64,000 bases of DNA from Olsenella porci (GTDB lineage Bacteria; Actinomycetota; Coriobacteriia; Coriobacteriales; Atopobiaceae): NCBI RefSeq assembly GCF_009695875.1, contig NZ_VUNC01000009.1:1-64000 (forward strand), written 5' to 3'. The position numbers and the translations under genes are program-made. This document shows positions 23,151 through 31,378 of the stretch, in pieces (the stretch's first letter is position 1; each line of letters starts with the position of its first letter). The notes under the pieces are model-generated. The model was not told the DNA's origin, did no database searches, and saw only the letters and a program-made list of their open reading frames with translations.

Positions 23151-24446
23151 CTACGCCCGGGCCGCCTTGCCCAGCGCCTGGTCCAGGTCGGCGAGCAGGT
23201 CCTCCACGTCCTCGATGCCCACCGACACGCGGATCGTGTCGGGATAGATGCCCGCCTTGGCCTGTTCCTGCTCCGAGAGCCCAAAGTGGGTGGCAATCGC
23301 CGGATACACCACGTATGACTTTGCGTCCCCCACGTTGACCATCTGGTCAAAGACCTCCACCGCGTCGAGGAAGCGGATTGCCGCCTCCCTGCCGCCACGC
23401 ACCCTGAACGACATCATCCCCGTGAGCCCGCGCGGAAAGTAGCGCTGGGCCAGCTCGTGGTAGGGGTTGTCGGGAAGGCCCGGGTAGTCCACATGCGACA
23501 CGGCCGGGTGCGCCGAGAGGAACTCCGCCACGCGCTGCGCGTTGGAGGCATGGCGCTCCATGCGGAGCGACAGGGTCTCGATCCCCTGCAGGATCTGGAA
23601 GGCAGACTGCGCCGCCAGGTGCGCGCCAAAGTACGAGAGCGACCGGTTGTAGAGGCGACTCGTGAAGGGGTGGGGGTCATCCGAGCGTCCCGACTCGCGC
23701 AGGAACTCCTCCATCTGGGGGAACCGACCATTTGACCAGTCAAAGCCACCCCGCTCCACCACAACGCCCGCGACGGTGGTGCCGTGTCCGCCCAGGTACT
23801 TGGTGGCGGAGTACACGTCGATGTCCGCCCCGTGCTCAAAGGGCCTGAACAGGTACGGCGTGGCAAAGGTGTTGTCCACCACCAGCGGGATGCCGTGGGC
23901 GTGGGCCAGGGACGCCAGGCCCTCGAAGTCGATGATGTTGATGCACGGGTTGCCCAGGCTCTCGATGTAGACCGCCTTGGTGCGCGGGGTAATGAGCGCC
24001 TCGAACTCGTCCAGGTTGTCCGGATTGCCCACGATGCGCCCCGTGATGCCCAGGTCGGGCAGGACCTTGGTCAGCAGCGTCACGCTCTCGCCGTACATGG
24101 TGGGCGCCGCCACGATCTGGTCCCCCTCCTGCGCCAGGTTGAGGATGGCCCCCGTGATCGCCGCCATGCCGGACGAGAAGCTCAGGCCCGCGACGCCGCC
24201 GTCCAGCGAGGCCATGCGCTCCTCCAGCACCTGGTTGGTGGGGTTGGCGCAGCGGGAGTACGACACCGCGCCGGGCTCCTCGTGCGAGCACACGCGCAGG
24301 CAGCGGTCAAAGTCGCCAAACTCAAACGCCGCCGTCTGGTAGATGGGCACGTTCTTGGCGTAGTGGTTCTCCGCCGGGTTGTAGCCGGCATGCAGCTGGC
24401 GCGTGGTGAAGCCAAGGCTGCGGTTGTCATATGCCGTGTAGGGCAT
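23151..24446 (-). CDS. metY: O-acetylhomoserine sulfhydrylase (PLP-dependent)
   Basis: A 431-residue Cys/Met-metabolism PLP enzyme that makes homocysteine from O-acetylhomoserine and sulfide. Key segments are SYSRCANPTNQVLE near residue 64, FSSGMAAITGAI near 95, VVDNTFATPY near 190, and the PLP lysine in YSATKYLGGHGT near residue 214. The SGIEDVEDL-like C-terminus (VSVGIEDVEDLLADLDQAL) is characteristic, and the length fits MetY rather than the shorter MetB/MetC. It is the last gene of a minus-strand cluster with a ferredoxin and a sulfonate-type ABC importer, which suggests assimilation of sulfur into methionine. Confidence 0.93.
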   Translation of the reverse strand: MPYTAYDNRSLGFTTRQLHAGYNPAENHYAKNVPIYQTAAFEFGDFDRCLRVCSHEEPGAVSYSRCANPTNQVLEERMASLDGGVAGLSFSSGMAAITGAILNLAQEGDQIVAAPTMYGESVTLLTKVLPDLGITGRIVGNPDNLDEFEALITPRTKAVYIESLGNPCINIIDFEGLASLAHAHGIPLVVDNTFATPYLFRPFEHGADIDVYSATKYLGGHGTTVAGVVVERGGFDWSNGRFPQMEEFLRESGRSDDPHPFTSRLYNRSLSYFGAHLAAQSAFQILQGIETLSLRMERHASNAQRVAEFLSAHPAVSHVDYPGLPDNPYHELAQRYFPRGLTGMMSFRVRGGREAAIRFLDAVEVFDQMVNVGDAKSYVVYPAIATHFGLSEQEQAKAGIYPDTIRVSVGIEDVEDLLADLDQALGKAARA

Positions 24447-24516
24447 GTCTCTCCCTCGTTTCTCCCGAGGTTTGCAGCAGGCGAGAGGGGCGGTGCGACC
24501 TCGCCCCCAACCACCC

Positions 24517-25533
24517 CTAATGGCTGTGGACGCGGCTGGGGTCCGGCTCCTCCGGACGCAGCCCCGGGTAGCTTGCCTCCGCCATGGTCAGCGCACCGGC
24601 TGGGCAGGTGTTGGCGCAGAGGCCGCAGCCCACGCAGCGGGTGGCGTCCACGCTCACCTTGCGGTCCGGCGTGCGCTCGAACACGTCGCGCCAGCATCGA
24701 CGCACGCAGAGCCCGCAGCCCACGCAGCGCTCCCGGTCGTACTCCACCACGTGGTGCGCCAGCGGCCAGTTGGGCCCGCTGCCCAGCTGCTCGCGCCCGC
24801 GCGAGAGGTAGCAGCAGTCCCCGCAGCAGTTGCAGATGGTGGTGCCGTTAAGGGTGTGCATGAGGCCCGCACGGTCGAACTTGCGCACGGCCTCCTTGGT
24901 CTGCTCCACGCTGAGCCTGCGCGACCACCCGCGATGCGCATACGTGTTGATGCCGTCACGGTACGAGATGCAGGTCTCGCGCGGCTTGCCGCAGTCTCCG
25001 GCGAGGCTCCGGCAGTCGCAGAAGCTGAGGTAGGCGGGTCTGCCGTTCCGGTCGATCCAGTCCAGGGTCTCCTGCAAGGTGTAGACCTCGTCCTCGGTGG
25101 GCGCTACCCCCTGCTCGCGAGCCTGCCGCTCGCGGGGGTCAAAGCTCGCGTGAAAGTACTTCCAGTCGATGTCGCGGAGCTCCTCAGGGGTAAAGCGGGA
25201 GCGGTACTCCTCGTTCTCCCACACCGGCCACACGTCCAGGAACGTGGCGTAGCCCGCAAGCTCCCAGGACGTCTGCGCCTCGTCCACCAGGTCGAGAAAA
25301 CCGATCTTGTACTGCTTGCGGAGAAATTCTGCGGCGCCGGCGGGATCCTCCCCCAGGCTGGCGAGGACGCGGCCCGTCTCCCCCACCCCAAAGCGGTCGG
25401 GCGCCGCGAGCGCAAAGCGCACCTGCAAGGTCGAGAAGAGCCTCGCCATGTACTGCCGCACGTTCTCCGGAACGCTGTATCGCTCCGCAAAGCGGTCCCA
25501 GTCCCCCTGGCCAATCGGCCTCAGCTCGGTCAT
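24517..25533 (-). CDS. Ferredoxin-type 4Fe-4S protein with extra Cys clusters
   Basis: A 338-residue protein. The N-terminal 160 residues are helical without a known domain. Cys motifs follow in order: CDCRSLAGDCG...C (about 175-190), ICNCCGDCC (about 240), then two classical 4Fe-4S motifs CVGCGLCVRRC and CVGCGLCANTC near residues 276 and 304. The ATG follows GAGAGGGATG. It probably passes electrons in an anaerobic redox reaction. Gene order (ABC importer, this gene, metY) suggests a link to reductive use of a sulfur compound, but no substrate-specific motif is visible. Confidence 0.8.
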   Translation of the reverse strand: MTELRPIGQGDWDRFAERYSVPENVRQYMARLFSTLQVRFALAAPDRFGVGETGRVLASLGEDPAGAAEFLRKQYKIGFLDLVDEAQTSWELAGYATFLDVWPVWENEEYRSRFTPEELRDIDWKYFHASFDPRERQAREQGVAPTEDEVYTLQETLDWIDRNGRPAYLSFCDCRSLAGDCGKPRETCISYRDGINTYAHRGWSRRLSVEQTKEAVRKFDRAGLMHTLNGTTICNCCGDCCYLSRGREQLGSGPNWPLAHHVVEYDRERCVGCGLCVRRCWRDVFERTPDRKVSVDATRCVGCGLCANTCPAGALTMAEASYPGLRPEEPDPSRVHSH

Positions 25534-25689
25534 GACATCCCTCTCCTCGTCTACTCGTTCCCGGGCCCCCGCCCGGGTTTCTCGTCGCATGGGTCGGAGC
25601 GACGCGGACGGCGCCACCCTCCCAGGCCCCGCAAACTCATCGCGGGGAGCGACGGCGGGCCGCTCCCTCTCCCCCAGGGCACATACGGG

Positions 25690-26526
25690 CTAGATGTAGT
25701 ACTCCGGCTGCGGCTCGGCGCTCGCTAGGTTGAACTTTTCCAGCAGCGAGGCACGCAGCTCAAGGAACTCGGATCCACCGCGATGCCGCGGCCTGGGAAA
25801 GTCCACGTTCACGACCTCGCTCACCCTTCCCGGGCGCGCTGTCATGATCACGATGCGGTTGGACAGGTAGATGGCCTCGTCCACGTCGTGGGTCACCAGC
25901 ACCATGGTGGTGTGGTTGGCACGCTGCAGGTCGATCAGCAGGTCCTGCAGGGTCGCGCGCGTGAAGTTGTCGAGCGCGCCCATGGGCTCGTCGAGCAGCA
26001 GGACCTCGGGGTCGTTGATGAGCGCGCGGGCGATGGCGACGCGCTGTGCCATGCCGCCGCTGATCTAGTGCGGGTAGGCGTCCCCAAAGCCGTCAAGCCC
26101 CACCGCGTGGATCAGCTCGTCCACGCGGCCCGCATTCTCCTGGTACACGTGGCGGGCACGGAGCCCCGCGGCGATGTTCTCGCGGATGGTGAGCCAATTG
26201 AACAGCGCGCCCTGCTGAAACACGAAGCCGCGCCGGTGGGACGCCCCGCGGATGGGCTCGCCGTCCAGCGTGAGCTCGCCGCCCTGGGGCTGGTCGAGCC
26301 CGGCGATCAGGCGCAGGGTTGTGGTCTTGCCACAGCCGGAGGGTCCCAGGAGCGAGACGAACTCGCCCCTGCGCACATCCAGGCTCACGTGGGAGAGGGC
26401 CTCCACGGTTCCTCCCGCCGCCGTCTCGTAGGTGCGGCTCACGTCCCGCAAGCTCAGCGCAACGACCCCTCCGGGGAGACCCGCGTCCTCCCTCACCTGC
26501 TCGCTCGTTGTGTTGCTTGCGGCCAT
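25690..26526 (-). pseudogene. Sulfonate/taurine-type ABC importer ATPase with an in-frame TAG
   Basis: Read through one stop, this is a complete 278-residue NitT/TauT-type ATPase. Walker A GPSGCGKTT is near residue 60, the Q loop is FVFQQGALFNW, the signature ISGGMAQR near 155, Walker B LLLDEP near 171 and the H loop LVTHDVDEA. A TAG at 26065-26067 (codon 154) sits exactly where a Gln is expected in YPHQISGG, a single C-to-T change. The ATG overlaps the permease stop (TGATG). If the stop is real the transporter has no working ATPase unless the stop is suppressed; the C-terminal part could in principle restart at the Met of GGMAQR. Confidence 0.82.
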
Positions 26527-27530
26527 CAGGCCACCTCCCCCTGCTTGCTGAGAAGCCCCTCCTGCCACCGCAGCGCGCGGGCCTCGATGATGTTGAGCAC
26601 CTTGGTAATCGCGCTGAACAGGATCGCCATGACCAGAATCGCAGCGAACACCTTGTAGTACGCGCTCCAGATCTTTGCCATGTTGATGTAGTAGCCCAGG
26701 CCGCCCGGCTGGCCCATCATCTCGGCCATGACCAGCGTGGTGAACGCGAAGGCGTTGGCGGTGGAGAGGCCCTGGAACACCTGCGGCAGAGCGTTGGGCA
26801 CCGCAACGTGGAACAGCAGGTAGCGCGTGTCGCCGCCCAGCGTGCGCGCCGCCTCGAACAGAACCTTGGGAGTGCTTTGCACGCCCTGGGCGGTGACCGA
26901 CGCCACCGGGAACCACACGCAGATCACGATGAGAAACACCGCGGCGGCAAAAGGCGTGGGCAGCAGGGTCATGGCAAAGGGCATCCAGGCGACCGCGGGG
27001 ATGATGCCCGAGAACCTGAGCACCGGGCTTATCCAATAGTACGCGCGCGGAAACCAGCCTATGAGGATGCCGGTGCCCACCCCAAAGGCAGCGCCCAGCA
27101 GGTAGCCCCACAGATACAGGCGCAGCGAATAGAGCGTGTTCTGGAGGATGAAGTCTCCCTCCTCCAAAAAGGCCCCCACGATCTGGGCGGGACCGGGAAA
27201 GAACGGCTGAACGAACACCTGCGTCTTAGTTCCGAGGACATCCCAGGCGAGAAGCGCGATGCCCACGGCAAACCGCAGCGGCGCCCCATGCACAAAGGCG
27301 TTGCGGTTCTTCTCGTTGCCCCTGCTAACTAGCGCGTCGAGCAGGTATCCCAGCACCACGGCGCCCAACACCATCCGGTACAGCCCGTTGAAGTTGACGA
27401 GCCAGTCCCCCACGCGAACGGGGGTGATCTCGACTGCGGCAACCTGCGGCACCAGCACGTTCCCGGCGATCGCGAGCAAGAATCCCCCAATGGAGAGAGC
27501 CACGGCGGCCGGGTATCCAATCCTCCTCAT
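26526..27530 (-). CDS. ABC importer permease, sulfonate/nitrate/taurine type
   Basis: A 334-residue membrane protein with an extra N-terminal pair of helices before the usual six-helix BPD-transporter core. The EAA loop that docks the ATPase is visible near residue 230 (EAARTLGGDTRYLLFHVAVPNALP in two parts). The region PQVFQGLSTANAFAFTTLV follows, typical of SsuC/TauC permeases. It is co-transcribed with the binding protein (13-base gap) and overlaps the ATPase gene. It should move a sulfonate or similar anion across the membrane. Confidence 0.88.
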   Translation of the reverse strand: MRRIGYPAAVALSIGGFLLAIAGNVLVPQVAAVEITPVRVGDWLVNFNGLYRMVLGAVVLGYLLDALVSRGNEKNRNAFVHGAPLRFAVGIALLAWDVLGTKTQVFVQPFFPGPAQIVGAFLEEGDFILQNTLYSLRLYLWGYLLGAAFGVGTGILIGWFPRAYYWISPVLRFSGIIPAVAWMPFAMTLLPTPFAAAVFLIVICVWFPVASVTAQGVQSTPKVLFEAARTLGGDTRYLLFHVAVPNALPQVFQGLSTANAFAFTTLVMAEMMGQPGGLGYYINMAKIWSAYYKVFAAILVMAILFSAITKVLNIIEARALRWQEGLLSKQGEVA

Positions 27531-27543
27531 GCGGCGAAGCCCC

Positions 27544-28581
27544 CTAGTCCAGGCTGACGCTCTTGTAGTACTTGCTCACGAAGTCGTCCGGCGAGGACTT
27601 GATCATGCCCAGGCCGTTCAGGAGGTCGGCGTAGTAGCGCACGTCCCCCTTCACGTCGTGACCGCCCGTGGAGAGTTCGCCGTAGCCGTACGCCTTGATC
27701 ATCTCGACCGCCAGGTCCTCGTCGTCGATGGTGGCGTACTTGTTCTTCGCCACCAGCTCCACGGTCTTCTCGGGGTTGTCCGAGATCCACTTGTCCGCCT
27801 TGTGGATTGCCCTGATGATGGCGGCGATCTCTCCCTCGTCCTCCTGGAGCACCTTGTTGGACGCCACCAGGAAGCAGCACGCCCTGCCCGAGAAGTCACC
27901 GCTCTTGGAGTTGTCCAGGATGACCTTGGCGCTGCCGTCCTTCTCGGCCTTGGGACCATAGGGGTCCCACACCGCGGCGGCGTCCACGGTGCCGTCCTTG
28001 AGCGCCTGCAGCTCCAGGTTGCCGTCGTCGTACACGGACACCTTCACGTCTCCGTCCCCCGTGCCAATGGAGAGGTTCGCCTCCCGCTGGAGCCACAGCG
28101 CGAGCACCTGGTACGGGGTGCCTCCAATCTTGTTCACGGCGACGGTCTTGCCCTTGAGGTCGGCGGCCGACGAGACGCTGTCGTCATCCGAGCGTGCAAC
28201 CACCTTGATGCACCCCAGGTTCACCGCATCCACGACGGTGGTCTGGACCCCGGACTCCATGGACTCGAAGGTTGAGAAGTCACCCATGCCAACGGGAAAG
28301 GTGCCGTTGTTGAGGCCCGTCTTCTGGGTGTCGACGTCGGCGGAGACTTCCTCCACCTCCACACCCTCCTCCTCAAAGTAGCCCCTCTGCTTTGCGACCC
28401 ACAAAGGGGCGGCGCAGAGCGAGCCGGACAGGTCGGGAATCTGCACGGAGTACTTGACTGCAGCGGCGGACAAGTCGCCGCCCGCGCTGTCAGAGCCCTC
28501 CGGCACCCTGCTGCAACCGGCGATCATGGTACCGGCGAGAAGGAACAGGAACCCCCTGCGAGTCGTCATTCTTGAATTCAT
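27544..28581 (-). CDS. ABC importer substrate-binding lipoprotein, sulfonate/nitrate/taurine type
   Basis: A 345-residue NMT1/SsuA-like binding protein. The N-terminus TTRRGFLFLLAGTMIAGC has a lipobox ending at Cys and a twin-Arg pair. The mature part shows the family layout: GSLCAAPLWVAKQRGYFEEE, then LKGKTVAVNKIGGTPYQVL and a DAAAVWDPYGPKAEK segment that lines the ligand cleft. GGAGGGG precedes the ATG at 28581. It is the first gene of the importer operon. The exact substrate cannot be read from the sequence. Confidence 0.88.
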   Translation of the reverse strand: MNSRMTTRRGFLFLLAGTMIAGCSRVPEGSDSAGGDLSAAAVKYSVQIPDLSGSLCAAPLWVAKQRGYFEEEGVEVEEVSADVDTQKTGLNNGTFPVGMGDFSTFESMESGVQTTVVDAVNLGCIKVVARSDDDSVSSAADLKGKTVAVNKIGGTPYQVLALWLQREANLSIGTGDGDVKVSVYDDGNLELQALKDGTVDAAAVWDPYGPKAEKDGSAKVILDNSKSGDFSGRACCFLVASNKVLQEDEGEIAAIIRAIHKADKWISDNPEKTVELVAKNKYATIDDEDLAVEMIKAYGYGELSTGGHDVKGDVRYYADLLNGLGMIKSSPDDFVSKYYKSVSLD

Positions 28582-28770
28582 ATAACCCCTCCTGGACCGG
28601 CAACCCAATACTCTCTCGTAGCTTGCTCTGTTTAACTGCAGTTTTACAAGTTGTTTTGCTTGTATGAGTAGCGCTTGTCTAAACATAGCAACACAGAAGG
28701 GCTCTGAATAATTCCTGTTTCCGCTATACCGTTATCGTTCTAATGTATATCTCATGAGGGGGAAGGACGG

Positions 28771-28787
28771 TGGGGTGACTCACCCCA
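28771..28787. promoter_or_regulatory. Perfect 17-bp palindrome upstream of the importer operon
   Basis: TGGGGTGA C TCACCCCA is a perfect odd palindrome 190 bp upstream of the binding-protein start. It suits a dimeric repressor rather than an RNA hairpin because the centre is a single base. The remaining sequence 28582-29106 shows no supported gene; it includes a C-rich segment around 28800-28870 that may be structured. Confidence 0.4.
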
Positions 28788-29106
28788 TCCCGGCGCATGC
28801 TGACCCCACTCCCGCTCTGACGGGGCAACCCCCCAGCAACCCTCGCGTATGCCAAGGATGCCTCGGCAGACCTCTCCTGCAAACCAAGACCGGCTATGCT
28901 TAAGGTATTGAAGGTGCAAGCACGAAGCCATAGGACGTACGCAAGCAAACGGAGTGACCAGACGTGCCCCGAGGCCGACCGGAGGGCGCGGAACTCTCGC
29001 CAGGACTAGGCAAAGAGAGGCGAGAAACGCGGGGGCCTCGCCGTCTGCCCATCCCCTGGCCGCGAGCTTTACCTCGCAGGTGCCCGTACGCTTTCCGGGA
29101 CGGGAC

Positions 29107-29382
29107 GCTTAACATCGCTAGCCCTCTTGCTGATTCAGAATCCGGATGCTTAGCGCCACTAGGTCTCATGTGGATTTGGGCGCCAAATGCTTACCGCCGT
29201 TAGGCCTCATGTCGGCAGGGCGCCCAAAAACCCACACGAGGGCTAGACTCTCTAAGCCCATCTCCCCCCAATTTCGCACGAGGGCTAGGTTTCCTAAGCA
29301 TCAGGGACACCAATCCGCGTGAGGGCTAGCAACGCTAAGTACCCCTCCCCCCGATTTCCCACAAGGGCTAGGACCGTTAAGC
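29107..29382. repeat. Convergent array of 23-bp GCTTAG...CTAGCCCTCGTG repeats, site 1
   Basis: Seven copies are present. Three point right, starting at 29107, 29148 and 29189. Four point left, ending at 29257, 29299, 29340 and 29382. The period is 41-42 bp throughout. The repeat core is GCTTAG, 5 variable bases, CTAG, CCCTCGTG. The 18-bp spacers are themselves partly conserved (C-rich, then AATTTCG-like before each left-pointing copy), so the unit is really about 41 bp. No gene overlaps it. Confidence 0.88.
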
Positions 29383-29528
29383 ACCCCCGTTGCCAAACCT
29401 ACGGAGGATTCCAGTCACGCTTCTACGAGAGCACCAATCCCGGGTCGAAAACGTCATTCAACACGAGTTCCGCGAGCATGGCATCGTCACAATCAACCGA
29501 AGAAAGCCGGGCGACAATTGACAGCAAG

Positions 29529-29785
29529 CTAGACTGCGGCAGAGCGCGAGGCAACCCGCTTTGCACACCCATCGTCAAGACGCTCGGGGACCCACATCTT
29601 GATGACTGCTTGACAGTTGACACCAATGCGAGCCGCCTCACAATCGAGCGCCGTAACCATCCACACGGGAAATCGACGTTCACGCGCTTTGCCTCGCGAT
29701 TGGGAAACTCGGGATGTTCGAAGTCAAAGTACGCTTCCATGTCCTCGCCAGAGTCAAAGCTCTCGAGCAGGGCGTCATCATCTAT
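29529..29785 (-). pseudogene. BrnA-type antitoxin remnant with a frameshift
   Basis: Directly after the toxin gene, one frame gives DDDALLESFDSGEDMEAYFD and PNREAKRVNVDFP, typical of BrnA-like antitoxins. The ribbon-helix-helix continuation VWMVTALDCEAARIGVNCQA and VIKMWVPERLDDG lies in the next frame. One missing base after VDFP (around 29665-29675) separates the two. No good start codon is seen: an ATA stands at 29783-29785 where a start would be expected. As it stands no full antitoxin would be made. Confidence 0.6.
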
Positions 29786-30053
29786 GCGCGTTGCGTTTAT
29801 GGCTCTTCCTCTCCCTTTCTGTGGCACGACGGGCGGAGATGACCCGAATGGTTTCCTCTCCACCCTCGGTATGAACAACGCTCAGCAGCATCGTGTACGT
29901 GCGACCTATTGCCATGAGGCGCTTCTCGCCCTTCCTTTTCGCGTGTACAACCATGAGGTCCGGGTCATCCCAAATCTCGATCGATTCCTCGAACGAGACC
30001 TTGCGCTTCCGCATGTTCCCCTCGCTCTTTGCCGAATCCCGTTCGAATCTCAT
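29778..30053 (-). CDS. brnT: BrnT-family ribonuclease toxin, possibly inactivated
   Basis: A 91-residue protein with the BrnT layout: MRFERDSAKSE, then NMRKRKVSFEES, DDPDLMVVHAKR, LMAIGRT and IRVISARRATERER. BrnT toxins are RNases controlled by the adjacent antitoxin BrnA. The usual KHGVSF motif reads KRKVSF here, so the conserved His after Lys is replaced. This may weaken the toxin and explain survival with a broken antitoxin. The local DNA is AT-richer than its surroundings, suggesting transfer. A palindrome before the start fits an autoregulated operon. Confidence 0.75.
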   Translation of the reverse strand: MRFERDSAKSEGNMRKRKVSFEESIEIWDDPDLMVVHAKRKGEKRLMAIGRTYTMLLSVVHTEGGEETIRVISARRATERERKSHKRNAHR

Positions 30054-30062
30054 TCTATTCGT

Positions 30063-30081
30063 GATATATAAGTTTTATATC
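30063..30081. promoter_or_regulatory. Palindrome in the brnT promoter
   Basis: GATATA and TATATC arms (6 bp, 7-base spacer) lie 10-28 bp upstream of the brnT start in AT-rich DNA. This is the usual place for toxin-antitoxin autoregulation. Confidence 0.45.
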
Positions 30082-30248
30082 TAATATGCACTGCTTCAAG
30101 CCTTCGCGAGGGGGCTCCATCTCCCCCTCGCGTGGAAAGCTTTTTTCTCGATGGCACCACTGTACCCACGAGGGCACGAGGCTCCGTCTCCAGAACCACG
30201 CCCTGACGGGAATGCCCCCGAGAGGTGTGTCCTCGACGAGATGTTCGC

Positions 30249-30322
30249 AAATTGACAAGAAGGATTCTCCAGTTGCTCACAAATTGACAGATTCGTCCCC
30301 ATATTAGGTTTGTAAATTGACA
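30249..30322. repeat. Three AAATTGACA direct repeats at 32-33 bp spacing
   Basis: AAATTGACA occurs at 30249-30257, 30281-30289 and 30314-30322, all in one orientation, in the AT-rich gap 30082-30393 between brnT and the sortase gene. The spacings of 32 and 33 bp are close to three helical turns. TTGACA also equals the -35 consensus. No gene follows on the plus strand. Confidence 0.55.
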
Positions 30323-30348
30323 AAGCCAAGGTCAGAGCCGTTATGGAA

Positions 30349-30382
30349 CGCGAGCCGTCCCCCAAGCGAGAGACGGCTCGCG
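30349..30382 (-). terminator. Hairpin at the end of the pilus operon
   Basis: Perfect 11-bp arms CGCGAGCCGTC and GACGGCTCGCG lie 12 bases beyond the sortase stop. There is no clear T run, so termination strength is uncertain. Confidence 0.55.
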
Positions 30383-30393
30383 TCATCTGCCCA

Positions 30394-31365
30394 CTACCTG
30401 CGCGCGTGGCGCGGGGTGTGTCCAGGCGCCTTAGCCTTCCCGCGCACGACGACCCAGCGCAGGATCAGGAGGCCGATGCCCACACCCAGGCCGAGAAGCG
30501 ACAGCAGCACGAGCGGGGCGCCCTTGTCGGAGGGGGTCAGCAGCGGCACGTGGTCGCCCTCCTTCTGCATGTCCAGCCACTCCTGCGGCACCTCGCAGCG
30601 CTCGGCATGAACCAACAGCCTGTGCGTGTTCACCCCGTAGGGAGTGCAGGTAACGAGCGTCACCAGGTCCTTGCCATCCTGGGTGACGAGGCTCTGCGTC
30701 TGGTCCGGAAGCACCACCTCCGAACCGGTCACGCGGTAGGCGTGGTCCTCCCCCAGAACGCGGATGATGAACCAGTCCCCCTTCTTCATCTGGTCAATGT
30801 CACCCAGTATCTTCGCGGAGGGAAGGCCGGTGTGACCGGCGAGGACACAGTGCGTGGAGGGGCCGCCAATGGGCAGCGACGTGGTGGGCAGGTGCCCCAC
30901 GCCCCGCAGGAGCTTGTCGTCCGACACCCCATGGTAGATGGGGAGGTCCACCCCAATGCACGGGATGATGAGCTGCCCCATCACGCCATCGCCCGCAAGG
31001 TTGAGGACGCTCTCGTACTCCTGGTCCGAGGGAGTCGCGTTGTTGGGGTCAAAGGGGTCCGACACCACCACGCGCCCCTCGAGCTGCCGTTGGTTGAACT
31101 CCCGAGCGCGCTCCCACTCCGCGGAGAGGTCCTGCTTGGAGGTCTTTGCGACCACGCCCTCTTGGTACTCCCCCACCTGCGCCTGCCCCCTGCGGGCAAG
31201 GTAGTCGCTCACATAGGGGTACAGGATGGCGGCAACGCCCGCAATCGCAAGCAGCAAGGCGACCACCATGGCACGCGTGTTGAGTCTGCTGGCAGGGCGA
31301 GAAGGGCCGGAGGCGCTGGCTGCAGCCTCCGACCCTTGGGCCTTATATCCGATTCGCTGGAACAA
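30394..31365 (-). CDS. srtC: Class C (pilus-assembly) sortase
   Basis: A 323-residue transpeptidase that polymerises pilin subunits. An N-terminal membrane segment (about 32-52) and a C-terminal one (about 285-308) flank the catalytic domain, the topology of class C sortases. The lid motif DPF is at residues 103-105. The catalytic His is in LAGHTG near 175, Cys in TLVTCTPYG near 238 and Arg in NTHRLLVHAER. It lies 13 bases after the backbone pilin gene on the same strand and should link its LPVTG signal to the next pilin. Confidence 0.94.
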   Translation of the reverse strand: MFQRIGYKAQGSEAAASASGPSRPASRLNTRAMVVALLLAIAGVAAILYPYVSDYLARRGQAQVGEYQEGVVAKTSKQDLSAEWERAREFNQRQLEGRVVVSDPFDPNNATPSDQEYESVLNLAGDGVMGQLIIPCIGVDLPIYHGVSDDKLLRGVGHLPTTSLPIGGPSTHCVLAGHTGLPSAKILGDIDQMKKGDWFIIRVLGEDHAYRVTGSEVVLPDQTQSLVTQDGKDLVTLVTCTPYGVNTHRLLVHAERCEVPQEWLDMQKEGDHVPLLTPSDKGAPLVLLSLLGLGVGIGLLILRWVVVRGKAKAPGHTPRHARR

Positions 31366-31378
31366 GACGGGCGGCTAC

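Noticed and set aside
26065-26067. Pyrrolysine or other recoding of TAG in the ABC ATPase
   Set aside because: TAG is used as the normal stop of many genes here and no pyl genes are visible; a point mutation or base error is simpler.
28810-28880. Resemblance to a SAM riboswitch (GCAACC followed by TGCCAAGGATGCC)
   Set aside because: The 5' strand of the closing stem and the GA-rich kink-turn region are missing, and the apparent orientation is away from the sulfur genes, so the match is only local.
29107-29382. CRISPR array
   Set aside because: Spacers are only 18 bp and partly conserved, repeats are degenerate and change orientation in mid-array, and there are no cas genes.
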